Shown here: in pieces, positions 22,851-34,343 of the stretch | Position numbering within the stretch: the stretch's first letter is position 1 | Layout of the letters: each line of letters opens with the position of its first letter | Assembly: GCF_000283155.1 (NCBI RefSeq) | Contig: NW_004454180.1 | Location: forward strand, 17,373,210 to 17,437,209 | Direction: 5' to 3' | DNA from: Ceratotherium simum simum | Lineage: Eukaryota; Chordata; Mammalia; Perissodactyla; Rhinocerotidae | DNA length: 64,000 nt | Position numbers and translations under genes: made by a program | Notes under the pieces: generated by a model | Seen by the model: only the letters and a program-made list of their open reading frames with translations | Database searches by the model: none | What the model was told of the DNA's origin: nothing

Positions 22851-24204
22851 TTGGAAAGGCAGTGGGTCTGCAAAGAATTAAAAGGAGTGGCCTCAGGGTC
22901 AAAGCAACTGCAGAGAAGGGCCACGCTGTGGAAGCCAAGGGAAGTCTGGGCTGCAGAACCAGAGAGGGCTCAACAGCGTGGACTGGGACTAGGAAGGGAA
23001 GCACAACGGGAACTGGAAAGCACCCTTGCTGGACAGCAATGAAAGTCACTAGCAAGAGCCATTTTGATGGCGCCACGGGTGGAAGCTCCATTGCAGTAAG
23101 TTGAGGAGTGAGCAGGTGATGCAGAAATTCATACAGGCAGCTCAGAAAAAGTTCCTGAGACTTTGGTTGTGAATTGGTGGCTGAGTAGTACCCAGTTTTG
23201 ATTTTTAAAAGAGGGTTTTTTTTAATTAATTTGAAAATACACAGCCATGAACACGTATAAATGTTAATGGGCAGATAACAACTGAGCAAGATAAAACGTA
23301 AGTTCTGAGAGAGGTTCGACGAGAAGTTGAGCAGCATGCTGCAAAGACAGGGCGCTGTGGTCAGAGGGGATGCTCCACTGTCCCTCTGGAAATGGGAGAG
23401 GCCCGGGGCTGATGAGAGCCCCTGTGACTGTGACTATGGGTTTGGAGCTTAAGAGGAGTGGAGGAAAAAGACTACAGACGGCCTGGATGACATCTGAACA
23501 CAGGGTGAGGGAGAACAGTGAACCAGGGGCCAACGCCCTTGACAAGCACATGAGAATATCCAGGAAGTCAGAAGCTGATGAAGCGAGAAAAGGCAAGGGC
23601 GCACAGTCGAGAGCTGTGAACCATGAATCAATGTGTATTTATTTGTGTCTGCTCTATGGTTACTAGGAAGGTCAGCACAACGTGCTATAAAAGGCTGTAG
23701 CTATGGATGTGTCCAGAATCCACTGACAGAAAACAGCAGATAGCCCCCAGCAACACCTGCCCTCAGCAGGTTCCTGGCCAAGCCCAGGACCCCCAGAGTC
23801 AGCCCACAGATGAACAGCTCAGGACCAGAACCACAAAATTCTCAAGCAGGCAACCTTCTCACGTATTCCAAACAGTATGAATTCCCGTACAGAGTCAGGC
23901 CTGCCTGTGGGGAGAGGAGCTCAGGCAAGGAACACAGGAGAAGAGCACTGGCAAAAGAAGGAACATGGATTTGACAAGACACGAGAGAGGGAGTCCCTGT
24001 AGGTCCAGCTCAAAGAGAAAGATGTAAAGAAAAAACATCAATATTTTAAGATTAATTGGAGAGTGTGTATACTGGGTAAATTGGAAAAGTCTGATGGTGG
24101 AGGCCAGAAATCCATCCAGAAGCAAGGAGCAACTACAAGACATGGGGCTTCGTGCCAGGTTGTTAAGAAGAATAAATCTGAGAAAGGGAGAGAGAGTGAC
24201 CATT
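22851..24204. other. Intronic DNA, nothing firmly recognised
   Basis: I see no firm repeat or exon. The open frames at 22837-23670 are short, overlap on both strands and resemble no known protein. Confidence 0.35.
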
Positions 24205-24441
24205 AAGATGCTGATCAGGGCCGGCCCCGTGGCTTAGTGGTTAAGTGCGTGCGCTCCGCTACCGGCTGCCCAGGTTCGGATCCGGGGCGCGCACCGACGC
24301 ACCGCTTCTCCGGCCATGCTGAGGCCGCGTCCCACATACAGCAACTAGAAGGATGTGCAGCTATGACATACAACTATCTGCTGGGGCTTTGGGGGAAAAA
24401 TAAATAAATAAAATTAAAAAAAAAAAAAAGATGCTGATCAG
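24205..24441 (+). mobile_element. Short ERE SINE with perfect 14-bp target duplication
   Basis: AAGATGCTGATCAG occurs at 24205-24218 and again at 24428-24441. It flanks an ERE with the canonical head GGGCCGGCCCCGTGGCTTAG, B-box region GGTTCGGATCC and an A-rich tail. It lacks the second tail module that the longer copies have. The intact duplication suggests a fairly young insertion. Confidence 0.95.
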
Positions 24442-24509
24442 ATAGCAAGCACCAGCATGGCCCAGGAATCCTGACCCTCCAGCAAGTGTTGAGACAAGCT
24501 TGATCTCGG

Positions 24510-24635
24510 AAACGTCTTTGATGTAGGTGTTAACAGCCCCATTTTACAGATAAGGGAACTAGACTCTAGGCGGTTCAAGTCACAGCGCACTGTGGCAGAG
24601 CTGGTAAGCAGCAGAATCTGCACTTCAACTCAGGT
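24510..24635 (-). repeat. MIR SINE fragment
   Basis: The reversed MIR core CCCCATTTTACAGATAAGGG is followed by TCAAGTCACAGCGCACTG and GGCAGAGCTGGTAAGC. Confidence 0.65.
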
Positions 24636-24639
24636 GTAG

Positions 24640-25740
24640 GCAACCCCGAAAGGCATTCATCCAACCCAAGTTAGCAACAACCGAACAAGGAGCTCTGATT
24701 CTAAGAAGCTGAGGAAGGAAGTTTCTTACACTAACTTGTAACATTGCAAGCAACTTTCAGACCAGTATCACATTAACTTTAAAAATGCAATAATGCTGTT
24801 AGGCAGCTAAGCATAGATGACTGTGTATGTTTTCTGACTCATCAAAAAAGTCATAGATGCCTCATAAAAGGTCCACACCAAAAGCTGAACTCCAAGCAAC
24901 CACACCAAGTGCTCAAGATAACACCTGCTTGTAGGAAAACATGGGTCATACTCACGTCATGGGATTTTTAAATCATTATTTTAATGTAGCTCAAATGCCA
25001 CAGGGAAAGTGTCCTGATAAGGCTGACCGATAAAGGCCCAGGCCACAGGAGACTGGAGTCGAAGCAGGAGCTCTGATTGTGCTGGTCTTTGCAGGTCTTA
25101 GGAGAAGGCAATGAGGTGATATGCAAATGTTTAGGATTCACGTACCTTTCAACGCTAGGGTAAAATAAAGACTCGCAGTTCCCACTTCGTACAGATTTCT
25201 AATTAGTACAGTTCCCAATTAGTACAAGCCCTACAATTAAGGTTGGGTCGCATCGGCTGTCTCAGGGTTGTAGAGCCCCAACATGGCTTGTGTTTCCACG
25301 TGGAATGGCTTCAATGGAAACTAGAATTGCTCTAAACGAAAGACATGGATAATCTCAAGAGAGAAAATTCTTAGAACACCCATGGAAGAATGAAAGTAGC
25401 ACAAAAAAGTGACCAATGCAAATAACAACAATATTTCATGTTTGGAAATGCAAAAACAAAAAAGAGACAAAGTCGTACACTTTTCCAATGTTTTAACTTG
25501 ATTGGGCTCATTGTTCCACATTAACTCACAATGGCAACTTACTCAATATGATTTCTGTCTCAATCACCAGAAACAGTCTCTTGCCAAGAGCTACACAGGA
25601 TGGGAAGGAGGGTTAGTAGTGAAACATTTACCATGTGAGTTACAAGTTGAGTGGTCAATGGTAAAGAACCAGCACTGTGGTCCAGTGTTAACAAAATGGT
25701 ATCTAGTCAAAGAGAGACCAATTGCTAGCTAATTAGTGAG
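24640..25740. other. Intronic DNA, nothing firmly recognised
   Basis: No repeat or gene landmark was identified. The imperfect local repeat AATTAGTACAGTTCCCAATTAGTACA lies near 25200-25226 in two short units. Confidence 0.35.
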
Positions 25741-25749
25741 AAAGACAGA

Positions 25750-26800
25750 GAGACAAACAGGAGTGTAGTATGCACAGTGTTTCACATAGATCTGTCCATA
25801 TTAGTACATACACAGCCATATTATGCTTTTTAACAGCTGCACAGGACTCCCCAGAGAGCTGGTCCATCACTTATCAACCAGGTTCTCAGGTGCTTTTTTC
25901 GATCAATGAACAGCCTTAAACATAAGTATCTCATCACATTTTTGAGTCTCTCTGTAGAATAAATTTGTATAAGTGGATCTGCTGGATCAAAGGGTATGTG
26001 CATTTTAAATTTGATAGAGATCACCAGTTGCCCTCCAAAATTACCACCGATTTCTTTCACCTGCCCCCTACAATGTATGAGGGCTATTTCCTCACACCTG
26101 GCTCAGTCCAGTGTATTATCAAACTCTTTGATCCTTTCCACTGTAATAAGAAGTCTGTTTCTCATTACTCATTTAATTGCATTTATTTAGTTTGTGTAAC
26201 ATTGAGCATCTTTTCATATGTTAAAAGTAGTTTGTATTTGTATCTTTGAGACCTGCATGTTCTGCCCTCTGCTCAGTTGCCCATTAGTTTACAAGGATGG
26301 TATTCATCCTATGCTAAGGCAGTGGGTCTCCAACTGTTCTCAGCAGACCTCACCATCCCCTCACCTGGGACAGTGCTAGAACAGGTCTGGCCCCATTGAA
26401 TCCGAGTCTCTGGGCTTAAACTCAGCCATCTCAGGTTTAAATGCCCATCAGGTGATCCGGATGCTCACAAACTTGGAGACCCACTGTATTAAGAAAATCA
26501 GACCTCATCTGAAATACGTTGCAAATGTTTCTTTCCAGCTGTCATTTGTCCTTTGATGTTGTTTATTGTCTATTTTTTCTGAACAGAAATTTAAAATTTC
26601 TATGTAGCCAAATTTAACAAACTTTTCCTCTTTGGAGGAAGTTTGGGATCATCCTTGGAAAATTCTTCCCTACTCTGAGATCATTAAAAATTGCTCCCTC
26701 AAAAAAATCCTCCTATATTTACATTTTTACTCTTTATGTTTAAATATTTGCTCCAACAACCTGATCTATTTCTGCATCTGAAATTGTCGGTATGTTTAGA
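25750..26800 (-). mobile_element. Old L1 3' region, interrupted by a MER5-like element
   Basis: Reversed L1 3' UTR landmarks are seen at 25780-26280, such as GTGGATCTGCTGGATCAAAG and TTGCCCTCCAAAATTACCA. Similar sequence resumes at 26500-26800 after the MER5-like insertion. High divergence points to an old subfamily (L1ME-like). Confidence 0.55.
26322..26487. mobile_element. MER5-like hAT-Charlie DNA transposon
   Basis: The ends CAGTGGGTCTCCAA and TTGGAGACCCACTG form inverted repeats. The inside contains degraded MER5 blocks (CCTCACCTGGGACAG, TCAGGTGATCCGGATGCTCA). Confidence 0.75.
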
Positions 26801-28214
26801 GGAATTTAACACCTAAAAGAATGGAAGAACAAAGAAGAGATGCACAGAGTGCCATCTGTAAATCTATCTGGGATAATCAAAAATAAATAAACACTTGGTT
26901 GTCATGATACCCTGGGAAATTTAAGTTCTTTTCAAAATCTAGGTCACCCTGTCATTTCTATCATTCAACAGTTCCAACCTCCTCTTTACAGAGACCCTAC
27001 TAAAACAGAAATGCCATCTTACACTTTGTGGTGGCCTGCCATTCATTCTGAGGTCAGGAACCCAATGAAGTCCAAGGAGGCCTCAAAAGAGAAGCACAGT
27101 CCTTCTTTAAGTGGCAGGGGACTATTTCATAGGTGAGCAGGCAATGAGATAACCTCTGATCTGATGTGTATGTGTACTCGGGGCATGGGGAGAGGTAGCT
27201 TGGTGGTAGAGTTGGGGAGATGAGTCCAAGTTTATACAGAAAGGAAAATGCCATTGAGTTGGATTTTGAATGTGATAGAGAGCTGCTGAACTCCTGGCTT
27301 TGCTCTGATGCAGAGACCTGGATACTGATCATTTTTCCTCTTAGCTCAGTATCATCTGAAAATAAACACCAAATTCAGAAGTCACAGAAGTGCTCCAATA
27401 AAATAACTGGAGTATGAAGACGACATAGGAGGGAAAGCTTCCCCCTCCAAGGGCTCCTGTCTGAGGTCTGGTAAGTATCTGGCCCCTTCTGGAGCCCAGC
27501 TTCAGAAGTTAAGGGAGGAGAGAGAGAGAGATTATTGTGGGAAGGCCTAATGGAAAGTCTCTGTGTTCTCTTATTTCCTCAGAAAAACAATCACTTTCCA
27601 GACATTGATTAGCTTCAGAGAAACACTGCACACACTCCTTTCACACAAAATGCTGCTCTCTTCAGATCTCCTATCATGACTTCCGGGATGAGAGCCGTGT
27701 GATGGGAATGGTACCCACCCCTCCAGCACTCATTGATCATGGGGGCTATCCCAGGACTGGGGGAAGAAACTGACATCTTTTCACTAAGGTCTTTCATTTC
27801 TGCGTTTCAGGAAGTCGGTACCCATGAGTCAGTCAATCATAAAACATTACATTTTTCCAAACCTTACTGAATGGTTTTGAGACAGATAGATACAAACATC
27901 AAAAAATACACATACCAGTGAAGGATAATATGAAAAGATCTGTGAAGCATATTCACTCACCCAGTAAATACTAGTTCTCCAGCTGTTTATCGATTTTACA
28001 ATGTGTCTACTGCTACTTGCACAATAAAGGAATTTAAATATGGAAATAGACTGATTGCTAACGGGACATGAGGACTCAGCTGCTGAGGTCCATAACTGGA
28101 CTGGACTGAAGGGAACTTGGTGCAAAGTGGGTGCCCACCACCAGGTGTGCTCCTTCGTTTCTGCCACAGGAGCCCCCGAGCTCACGTGGGCTGAATCCAT
28201 AAATCCAGCCACTT
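26801..28214. other. Intronic DNA, nothing firmly recognised
   Basis: No repeat or exon could be identified. A short GA repeat lies near 27517-27530. Confidence 0.35.
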
Positions 28215-28340
28215 GTTATTTTTCATAGAATCAGGGGATGTATTTGACCCAATCCTCTTGTTTTACTGATAAAGAAGTAAGTAATAGGTTCAAGATTACA
28301 CAACTAGTTAATGGCAGGGCAGGATGGGACACAGGTATTA
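28215..28340 (-). repeat. MIR SINE fragment (diverged)
   Basis: A reversed MIR-like order is visible: CTCTTGTTTTACTGATAAAG, then CAAGATTACACAACTAGTTA and GGCAGGGCAGGATGGG. Confidence 0.5.
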
Positions 28341-28450
28341 CAGCAATTGGAGATCATTTGTATATTTATTTTTGATAATGTTTAATTGGTTTAATTTAAT
28401 GACTCCTAATATTTCAGTTTTTAAATTGCTTTGTCAAAAGGTTATCTATA

Positions 28451-28746
28451 TCTGTGCTGGCCAATACACCAGCCACTAGCCACACAGGCTATCCAGCTCT
28501 TGAAACACGGCTAACCCGAATTGAGATGTTCTGTAAGTGTAAGACTTAGCAGGAAAAAAATTGTACAATATCTTATTAGTATTTTGTATTAATTACATCT
28601 TTAAATGGTCATTTTTAACATACTGGGTTAAAGAAAATACTTATTAAAATCAATTTTACCTGTTTATTTTTACTTTTCTGATGTGACTAGTAGGACATTT
28701 TAAATTACGCTTGTGGCTCACACATGTTATTTCTGTTGGACAGTAC
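28451..28746. mobile_element. MITE-like DNA transposon copy (same family as 17893)
   Basis: It starts CTGTGCTGGCCAATACACCA and ends TTGGACAGTACTG. The end, reversed (CAGTACTGTCCAA), resembles the start, as expected of terminal inverted repeats. The interior is AT-rich and shares the ACTTTTCTGATGTGACTAG type block with the copy at 17893-18185. Confidence 0.55.
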
Positions 28747-28749
28747 TGA

Positions 28750-31214
28750 GTGATGGAGAAATACTGCACTAAAGAGAAAGCTACAGGAATCTTTCTTTCC
28801 GGAATTTGCCGGTAGCGAGAGCAAAGGAGGGAGAATGAGAGGACATTTGTTCCAAGTAGTTTAAAGAATACTTACCCAGCCAAGGAAGAGAGCCTTGCAA
28901 CCACATAATGAAATAAAAACTAAAGCATTATTTGAAATCAATTAAATAACTTTAAGTTAATCTTTAAATGTGCATGCATGTGTAAATTTAACTTGTAAAA
29001 GAACAATAGCAATTGTGACAACATGACAACCATCACCTTCCCTTTGGAATAAGAGCAATTATTTTCCTAGAAAAATTATAACCAAAAACAATTAAGGTCA
29101 TAGAAATCAGTTCTGCCTTTAAAGAGACATCTATCCATTGTAAATACCCATACCAGATAGATAGATGATAGAAAGATAGATGATTGATGGGCAGATATAG
29201 ATAGATAGATAGGTGGATGGATGATAGATGAATCGTTCCAGTCCACCTTACAACTGACAATGGGGCACAGCGGTTATCTGAATTGAAAGTGACAGGTCAG
29301 CACCAAGCCCTTTTTAACTTGAAACAGCTGGCAGGCAAGCTCCTTACCCCAGACAACCAAATGCTCCTTTTTGTAACAAAGAAATTTGCCTGAGTGCAAA
29401 CATTCACTGCATTTATCCTGGGAGAAAATGAAGATTTTGTCTAAATCAATAGGTTAATTTCCAATATACTAATATGTCCACTATGGCCATAATAACAGGA
29501 GAATGAACAATATGCCCTTATTATCACAGATACACTGTTTGATGAAAGAACCCCCATTATTTTTCAAAGGTTTTAATTTTTCAGTAAGAGGTGCAGGCAT
29601 CAGAGTAGAGACAGTATTCACCCCAAAATAACACATTTCTAACAAAGTCATGTGTATTTTATAGGATACGCACAACATGAAATTAACAGAAAGTCCTCTC
29701 TGCTCTTCTCACAGCACAGTGGCATTGCTGATGGCTAAGGATGCTAGATTGTTAGACACAAGCTCAAAAGGGACTTCCACAACTTGGAATTCAATTTGGG
29801 TGTTTTCTGAGTCTCTTCTTAGAAACAACTCTAGTAAAGCTCTAACAAAAGATTCTGGAGGTTTCTGCAATAACCATGCACATATAATTTCCATCTGCAG
29901 AGAGAACTGAGGACTGGGCAGCAATGCTGCAACCGAGAGTGGCAATCACCTCTCTCTCTCCCCTCCTTTCCCTGTGTTCTCCAGGGACCATGTCCCTAAT
30001 ACTAAATAAATGCCATGTGTTAAATGGGATTAAAATGTTTCCTTGCCTTATATCTTCTGTTTCTGTATGATGAACTATGGGTCTTCCTGTGCCACATAGA
30101 ACCTCCAGCATTTCCAGAAATAGAATTGTTGACAATTTGCAATTTCAGGAGGAATAGTATTATTCCTCCACAAAATTCTTAAATTTATTCTAATTTTATC
30201 TTCCTCTTTTCTCTCCCTCCCACTCCACCTCTTCAAATCCAAATGCCACTGGAAAAGAAGTACATTTGGACTGATCTGGAACGTAAAATGCTCCAGGCTT
30301 TTATTGTTACCTAGAAAATCTTCCTTAAAAAGAATATTCTTAAAGTTTTTAGTTCAAAGCAGAAAAGGTCTCCTACGCTAAGACTAGCTTCTCACATGGA
30401 AGGGGATTGTTCCAAAGATAAGAAAGCAAATATGTAGAATCAATTCTTGCGGAAGGTAAGCTGTGTCACTGCACGGTCGGAAGACACTGAATTCCACCAC
30501 AGCGTTGTATTTCACCGTTCAATGGATGTAACACGATTCACAGGGCTTCTGGTTTACAAGTCTCCCAAACCCCCATGGAACGTGAATTGGAGTTTTAAAG
30601 AGAAAAACAACATTTTTCAGGACGGACGACTCAGGCAGTTCCCCACACCGTGAGAAGCCAGCAAAGCTTTGCAGGTGAGCCCGGGAGCTGCCAGCAGTCA
30701 TTGTCATCTTTGGGAACCACATTCTTACAACTACAGACGGGACGTGGAGCCTCTCCTGCTCTTACAACAAGGAAACAGCAAGAAACACACGGAGGTGTCA
30801 TGAAACGCATTCTTTAAAAGAAGAATTAGAATATTCAGCCAAGTCTCAGCCAAGCCCAGGGAGGGCTTCGGTCTAGTAGGAAAACATGCTGAAGAAGACA
30901 GCAGCCTGTAACGTGCTTTGCATCTTTCTCTGGACCACATCTTTTCCTGACTTTCGTAAATCCATGAAATCAACTTCCACATTAATAGGAACACCTGCAC
31001 CACATAATTTTCCAAAACACTAACTCCTGCTTTGGAAGGAAACCCAAATAACGTGTAAGATACAGATTTTTTTTTTTTAAAGAACACGTTTTAGACAAAG
31101 GTATCAAGATGCTCACTCTCCCGGACAAAGATACAGAAATGCAGCTTTTTCCCCCCTCGACAACTCCAGCATTTATATTGCCGACTCGCCCTCCCAGATA
31201 GCGGCAATCCCTTT
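28750..31214. other. Intronic DNA up to the CpG island, mostly unrecognised
   Basis: Apart from the GATA/GATG microsatellite, no named repeat is seen. The T-run at 31069-31078 and moderate GC rise mark the approach to the CpG island. Part of this may be conserved promoter-proximal intron. Confidence 0.35.
29156..29232 (+). repeat. Imperfect GATA/GATG tetranucleotide microsatellite
   Basis: Repeated GATA units are interrupted by GATG and GGTG variants. The length of about 75 bp and the uninterrupted GATAGATAGATAG core make it a possible polymorphic marker. Confidence 0.85.
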
Positions 31215-31301
31215 TCAGGGCTGGCAAACAAGAATGCCAAGGCCGTCAGTGCCCCAGCGCGGACGCAGCGAAGCTTCAGCACAGGAGAGGGAATCGGTTA
31301 C

Positions 31302-31470
31302 CTGAGGAAGAACACAACTCTGCTCAGCGCTTCTCCCGAGCTCGCCTCGCATAGGACAGGGCAGCGCAGGCTGTGCGGACGCCGGCTCCTCCCCGAGGCG
31401 GGCGGGGCGCGCGCTCCCTCGCGCCGCCGTGACGATGCTGTCAGCTGCCCGCGCGCGGGTGCCCCCGGCG
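31302..31470 (-). other. DIRAS2: Candidate DIRAS2 noncoding first exon, partial (runs into gap)
   Basis: On the minus strand the sequence leading out of the gap ends in TTCTTCCTCAG followed by GTAACCG, a strong donor match (CAG|GTAAC) at 31302/31301. Joining this donor to the acceptor near 3580 would give the two-exon structure expected for DIRAS2. The 5' end is unknown because of the gap. Confidence 0.45.
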
Positions 31471-31570
31471 NNNNNNNNNNNNNNNNNNNNNNNNNNNNNN
31501 NNNNNNNNNNNNNNNNNNNNNNNNNNNNNNNNNNNNNNNNNNNNNNNNNNNNNNNNNNNNNNNNNNNNNN
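31471..31570. other. Assembly gap, 100 N
   Basis: Exactly 100 undetermined bases interrupt the GC-richest part of the CpG island. A round 100 usually marks a gap of unknown true length. GC-rich promoter DNA is a common place for such gaps. Confidence 0.98.
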
Positions 31571-31760
31571 CGCCCCCGCGCACCTGCGCCGCGCAGCCCA
31601 GGCGGGCCTGGCGCGGTCACAGCCGCCCCACCGACCCCCGGCCTGCCTCCTCCTCCTCCTCCCTCTTCAATCTCTGACTTCTGATCTGTGCCAACTGCTG
31701 CAGCGGCGGCTGCTCCTGCTTAAATGGCGCCTGCTCGCCTCCAAAGAGCTTTGAGGTGCC

Positions 31761-33199
31761 ACCTACTGCATGCTCTTGGAATAGATGGCCAGGACTCAAA
31801 TTTTCTGATAAGTCAATGAATTAAAATAATTTCATTGAAAGTGCACCAGATTCTTTTGTTTTAGATAGTGCACGTTACCAACTGTAATTACTACTAACCG
31901 TAAGCTTTCCTTTCGGTGTCCAGATACTAAACTGAAAACCCGCTCATTTAGAAGGCAGACGACATCAGGCGATGCCCGACAGCCGGCCGCACGGTGCCGA
32001 TGAATACATTCTACTTGAAGAGGCTCCTGTGACAAACCACCGCTGGCAGTCCGGGGCTAGAACTGCCTTTTCTCTGAGTAGTTTCCCGTTAGCGTTTCAA
32101 GGAAAGAACCAGGTTTATTTCTGACATTGATAAACCACTTTGTCAAAGAAGCGTTGTTAAAAACAGGTGAATCAGCAAGAAACAATATTTATGGCTAACA
32201 ATTCTGTGCGGACAGTTTTTAAGTGCTTGCCTATAACATTGATCCATAAATTTAAACTACGAGCTTGAGGAATGTTTTTTCTCCTATTATAACGCTTTCT
32301 TTTCTAATGCCGTTTCCTAAGAGAGTTGGCAATATTAATATTTTTGTCTTTAAATTTGAGTTAGCCTGTAGAATCCTATTTACCTGTTCTAAAACTGTTT
32401 TGAACTTCTGTGTAATTTCAAACAGGGTTATCCTTTGATATTCATTTCCAAAGTAAATTTCTGCCGTTATTCACAGGAAATATGTGTTTTTACAACCTTA
32501 AGAATTATAATTATAATCAAGAAAATTTATTTTGCTCACCAGTTCATCCCAATTCTGACCTTGAAGCTATGGTCATTGGAATATAAAAAAAATACACCAT
32601 TTTTATCCAAGTCGTTTAAGGCTACCAACAGCAATTCTACCCCCGTTTCAATGAGGCCTGAAAGCAGCATAGTCCCTCCATCCCGGTCTCCTCTTCATTA
32701 GGAACGGAAGGATGGCCATTAGTAAAGCCATCCAGAGGAAGCCCCACGTACCCTGAGGAAGGTTCTGAGCGCTGCCTACCACCATTTCTGGAATCTGAAA
32801 GGACCATCCAGGCTAACAAAGCAGGATGTTGTTTTCCATGACAACCCAAAATGTAGGTTATCAGGTTAAATGGCAAAATGGAAGTTGAGGACTAAATAGA
32901 GAAGGGTGAAAAGATTTAAAGAGGGAAAAATATTGATGGCAAAAAGCCAGTTCTAGCCTGGCCCTGGTAGGGAGCGAGAATCTGGAGCTGATGAAGGGAG
33001 CCCGTTCGGTTCTGCCAATTCCACCCTGCAGAAGAATCCTGCCTTTGCCACCTGCAATCGTTATTTGTTCTGGGAAAGTGAAGCAGGGCCCCAGAGGCCC
33101 TGTTTAAACAAGGAGTAATACACTTAAAATGATGTCCCTGGCCTCTCTGTCACTCCCCACAAGCCCTGACTCATCATCTGTTGGAGTGAGAAGCCGTAG
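31761..33199. other. DNA just upstream of the DIRAS2 CpG island, no gene recognised
   Basis: The sequence is free of recognisable repeats for about 1.4 kb, which is unusual for this window. It could hold conserved upstream regulatory DNA. I identify no specific site. Confidence 0.35.
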
Positions 33200-33410
33200 G
33201 CCAGTGTCTCTCAGCCTCTGGCATGTATCAGAGTCACCTGGGGGGGCTTGTTAAACACAGCCAGCTGGGCCACACTGCTGGGCCTGATTCAGCGGGGCTG
33301 TGGGAGAGAGGGGGTCCCAAAATGTGCAATTCTAACAGGTTCCCTGGTCCTGGTGATGCTGCTAGGAGCAGGGACCCCCTGAGCTCAGCCACCCTGGTCA
33401 CGCAGACACT
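33200..33410. mobile_element. MER5-like DNA transposon (diverged)
   Basis: Blocks match MER5 order: GTATCAGAGTCACCTGGGGG, GGCTTGTTAAACACAG, CTGATTCAGCGGGGCTG and GCAATTCTAACAGGTTCCCT. Confidence 0.7.
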
Positions 33411-34137
33411 GATAACAGGAGGTAGCGTGCTCAGGTGCGAGAAACGGAACATGGCTCTGTTTTCTAAAGCAAATTGAAACTGGCTCAGCCAATACCGTGT
33501 CCTTCATGTTGAGGAAGCCTCATCCGTCTCATAGACTCACAGATACACCCCAGGTCTTTTGGGGGGTCATAAAAAGAGCCTCTTCAGCTGCATTCCCACT
33601 TTGCTCTCGCAACCTAGGATTCCACAAGCTTGCACTTGCCTGCTATGCAGATTAGAAAAAGGACCCCTCTCTGGGTGGACACAACACTTTCCCCTCCCCC
33701 CAAGACGGTGCACGCTTGAGGGGCAGAGGATCCTTTGTGCAAAGAACCTTCCTCGGGCAGATGTGGCCCATTCCAGGTACCCAGCCAGGTGAGTGGGGCA
33801 CCTGCTGAACCCCAGCCCCACTCTTGCCCTCTGCTGCTCACCTTTGTACATTTTACAACCTGCACAACCAAACTCACTAGCTCTGCTCCTCCCCCAGGCC
33901 AGCATGGTTCCTGTGAAGGCTGGCAGCTCCGTTGAGGACCTGGGTCCACAGCTCCACAGAGTGCCAGACACCATCCAGGGAGGTGCAGAGCCAAATTCTT
34001 ACACCGGGGACAAGAGCTGAGGGATAAGGGGGAGACGCCCCTGCTGGCGGCTGAGCAAGCAAACATACAATGAAGACACAGCTTTGGACTGTGGTCCTGT
34101 GTGTCTCGTGGTCTCACTTCCATCCTGTTTTCTCTAA
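33411..34137. other. Unrecognised upstream DNA
   Basis: No gene or repeat landmarks. GC-moderate open frames on both strands at 33567-34123 overlap one another and match no protein family I know. Confidence 0.35.
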
Positions 34138-34310
34138 GACAGTGGTTCTGGGCACCAGCAGTATCAGCGTCACGTGGGAAGTTGTTAAAAATGCATGTCA
34201 GCCCACCCCAGACCTACTGAATCAGAAACTGGAGGTGGGGCCCAGCAATCTACAGTTTAGCAAACAATCCAGGTGATTCTGATGATGCATAATAGTTTGA
34301 AACCTATTGC
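34138..34310. mobile_element. MER5A-like DNA transposon
   Basis: It begins GACAGTGGTTCTGGGCACCA and contains CTACTGAATCAGAAACTGGA, GGTGGGGCCCAGCAATCTAC and CCAGGTGATTCTGATGATGC, a close MER5A match. Confidence 0.8.
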
Positions 34311-34343
34311 ACTAAAGTTTGCTTTTTAAATTATATATTGAAC

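Larger units (their letters stand above)
3590..31301 (-). other. DIRAS2: Inferred DIRAS2 intron 1 (about 27.7 kb)
   Basis: The interval lies between a candidate donor (CAG|GTAAC at 31301 on the minus strand, inside the CpG-rich region) and the acceptor next to the coding exon. It is filled with interspersed repeats and unique DNA and has no supported exon. The size fits the roughly 30-kb human gene as I remember it. The intron is inferred, not shown by transcript data. Confidence 0.6.
31215..31760 (-). promoter_or_regulatory. DIRAS2: CpG-rich region, probable DIRAS2 promoter and first exon
   Basis: Base composition changes sharply here. CG dinucleotides are frequent (CGCGCGCGGG, GGCGGGCGGGGCGCGCGC), whereas they are scarce nearby outside repeats. 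The island has no repeat that I recognise. It sits about 28 kb upstream of the coding exon on the DIRAS2 strand, as expected for the promoter. A 100-N gap splits it, so the transcription start cannot be placed. No clear TATA box is visible in what remains. Confidence 0.7.

Noticed and set aside
33567..34123. 135- and 169-codon minus-strand frames upstream of DIRAS2
   Set aside because: Overlapping frames without recognisable domains, in DNA between MER5-like elements; no sign of coding constraint.
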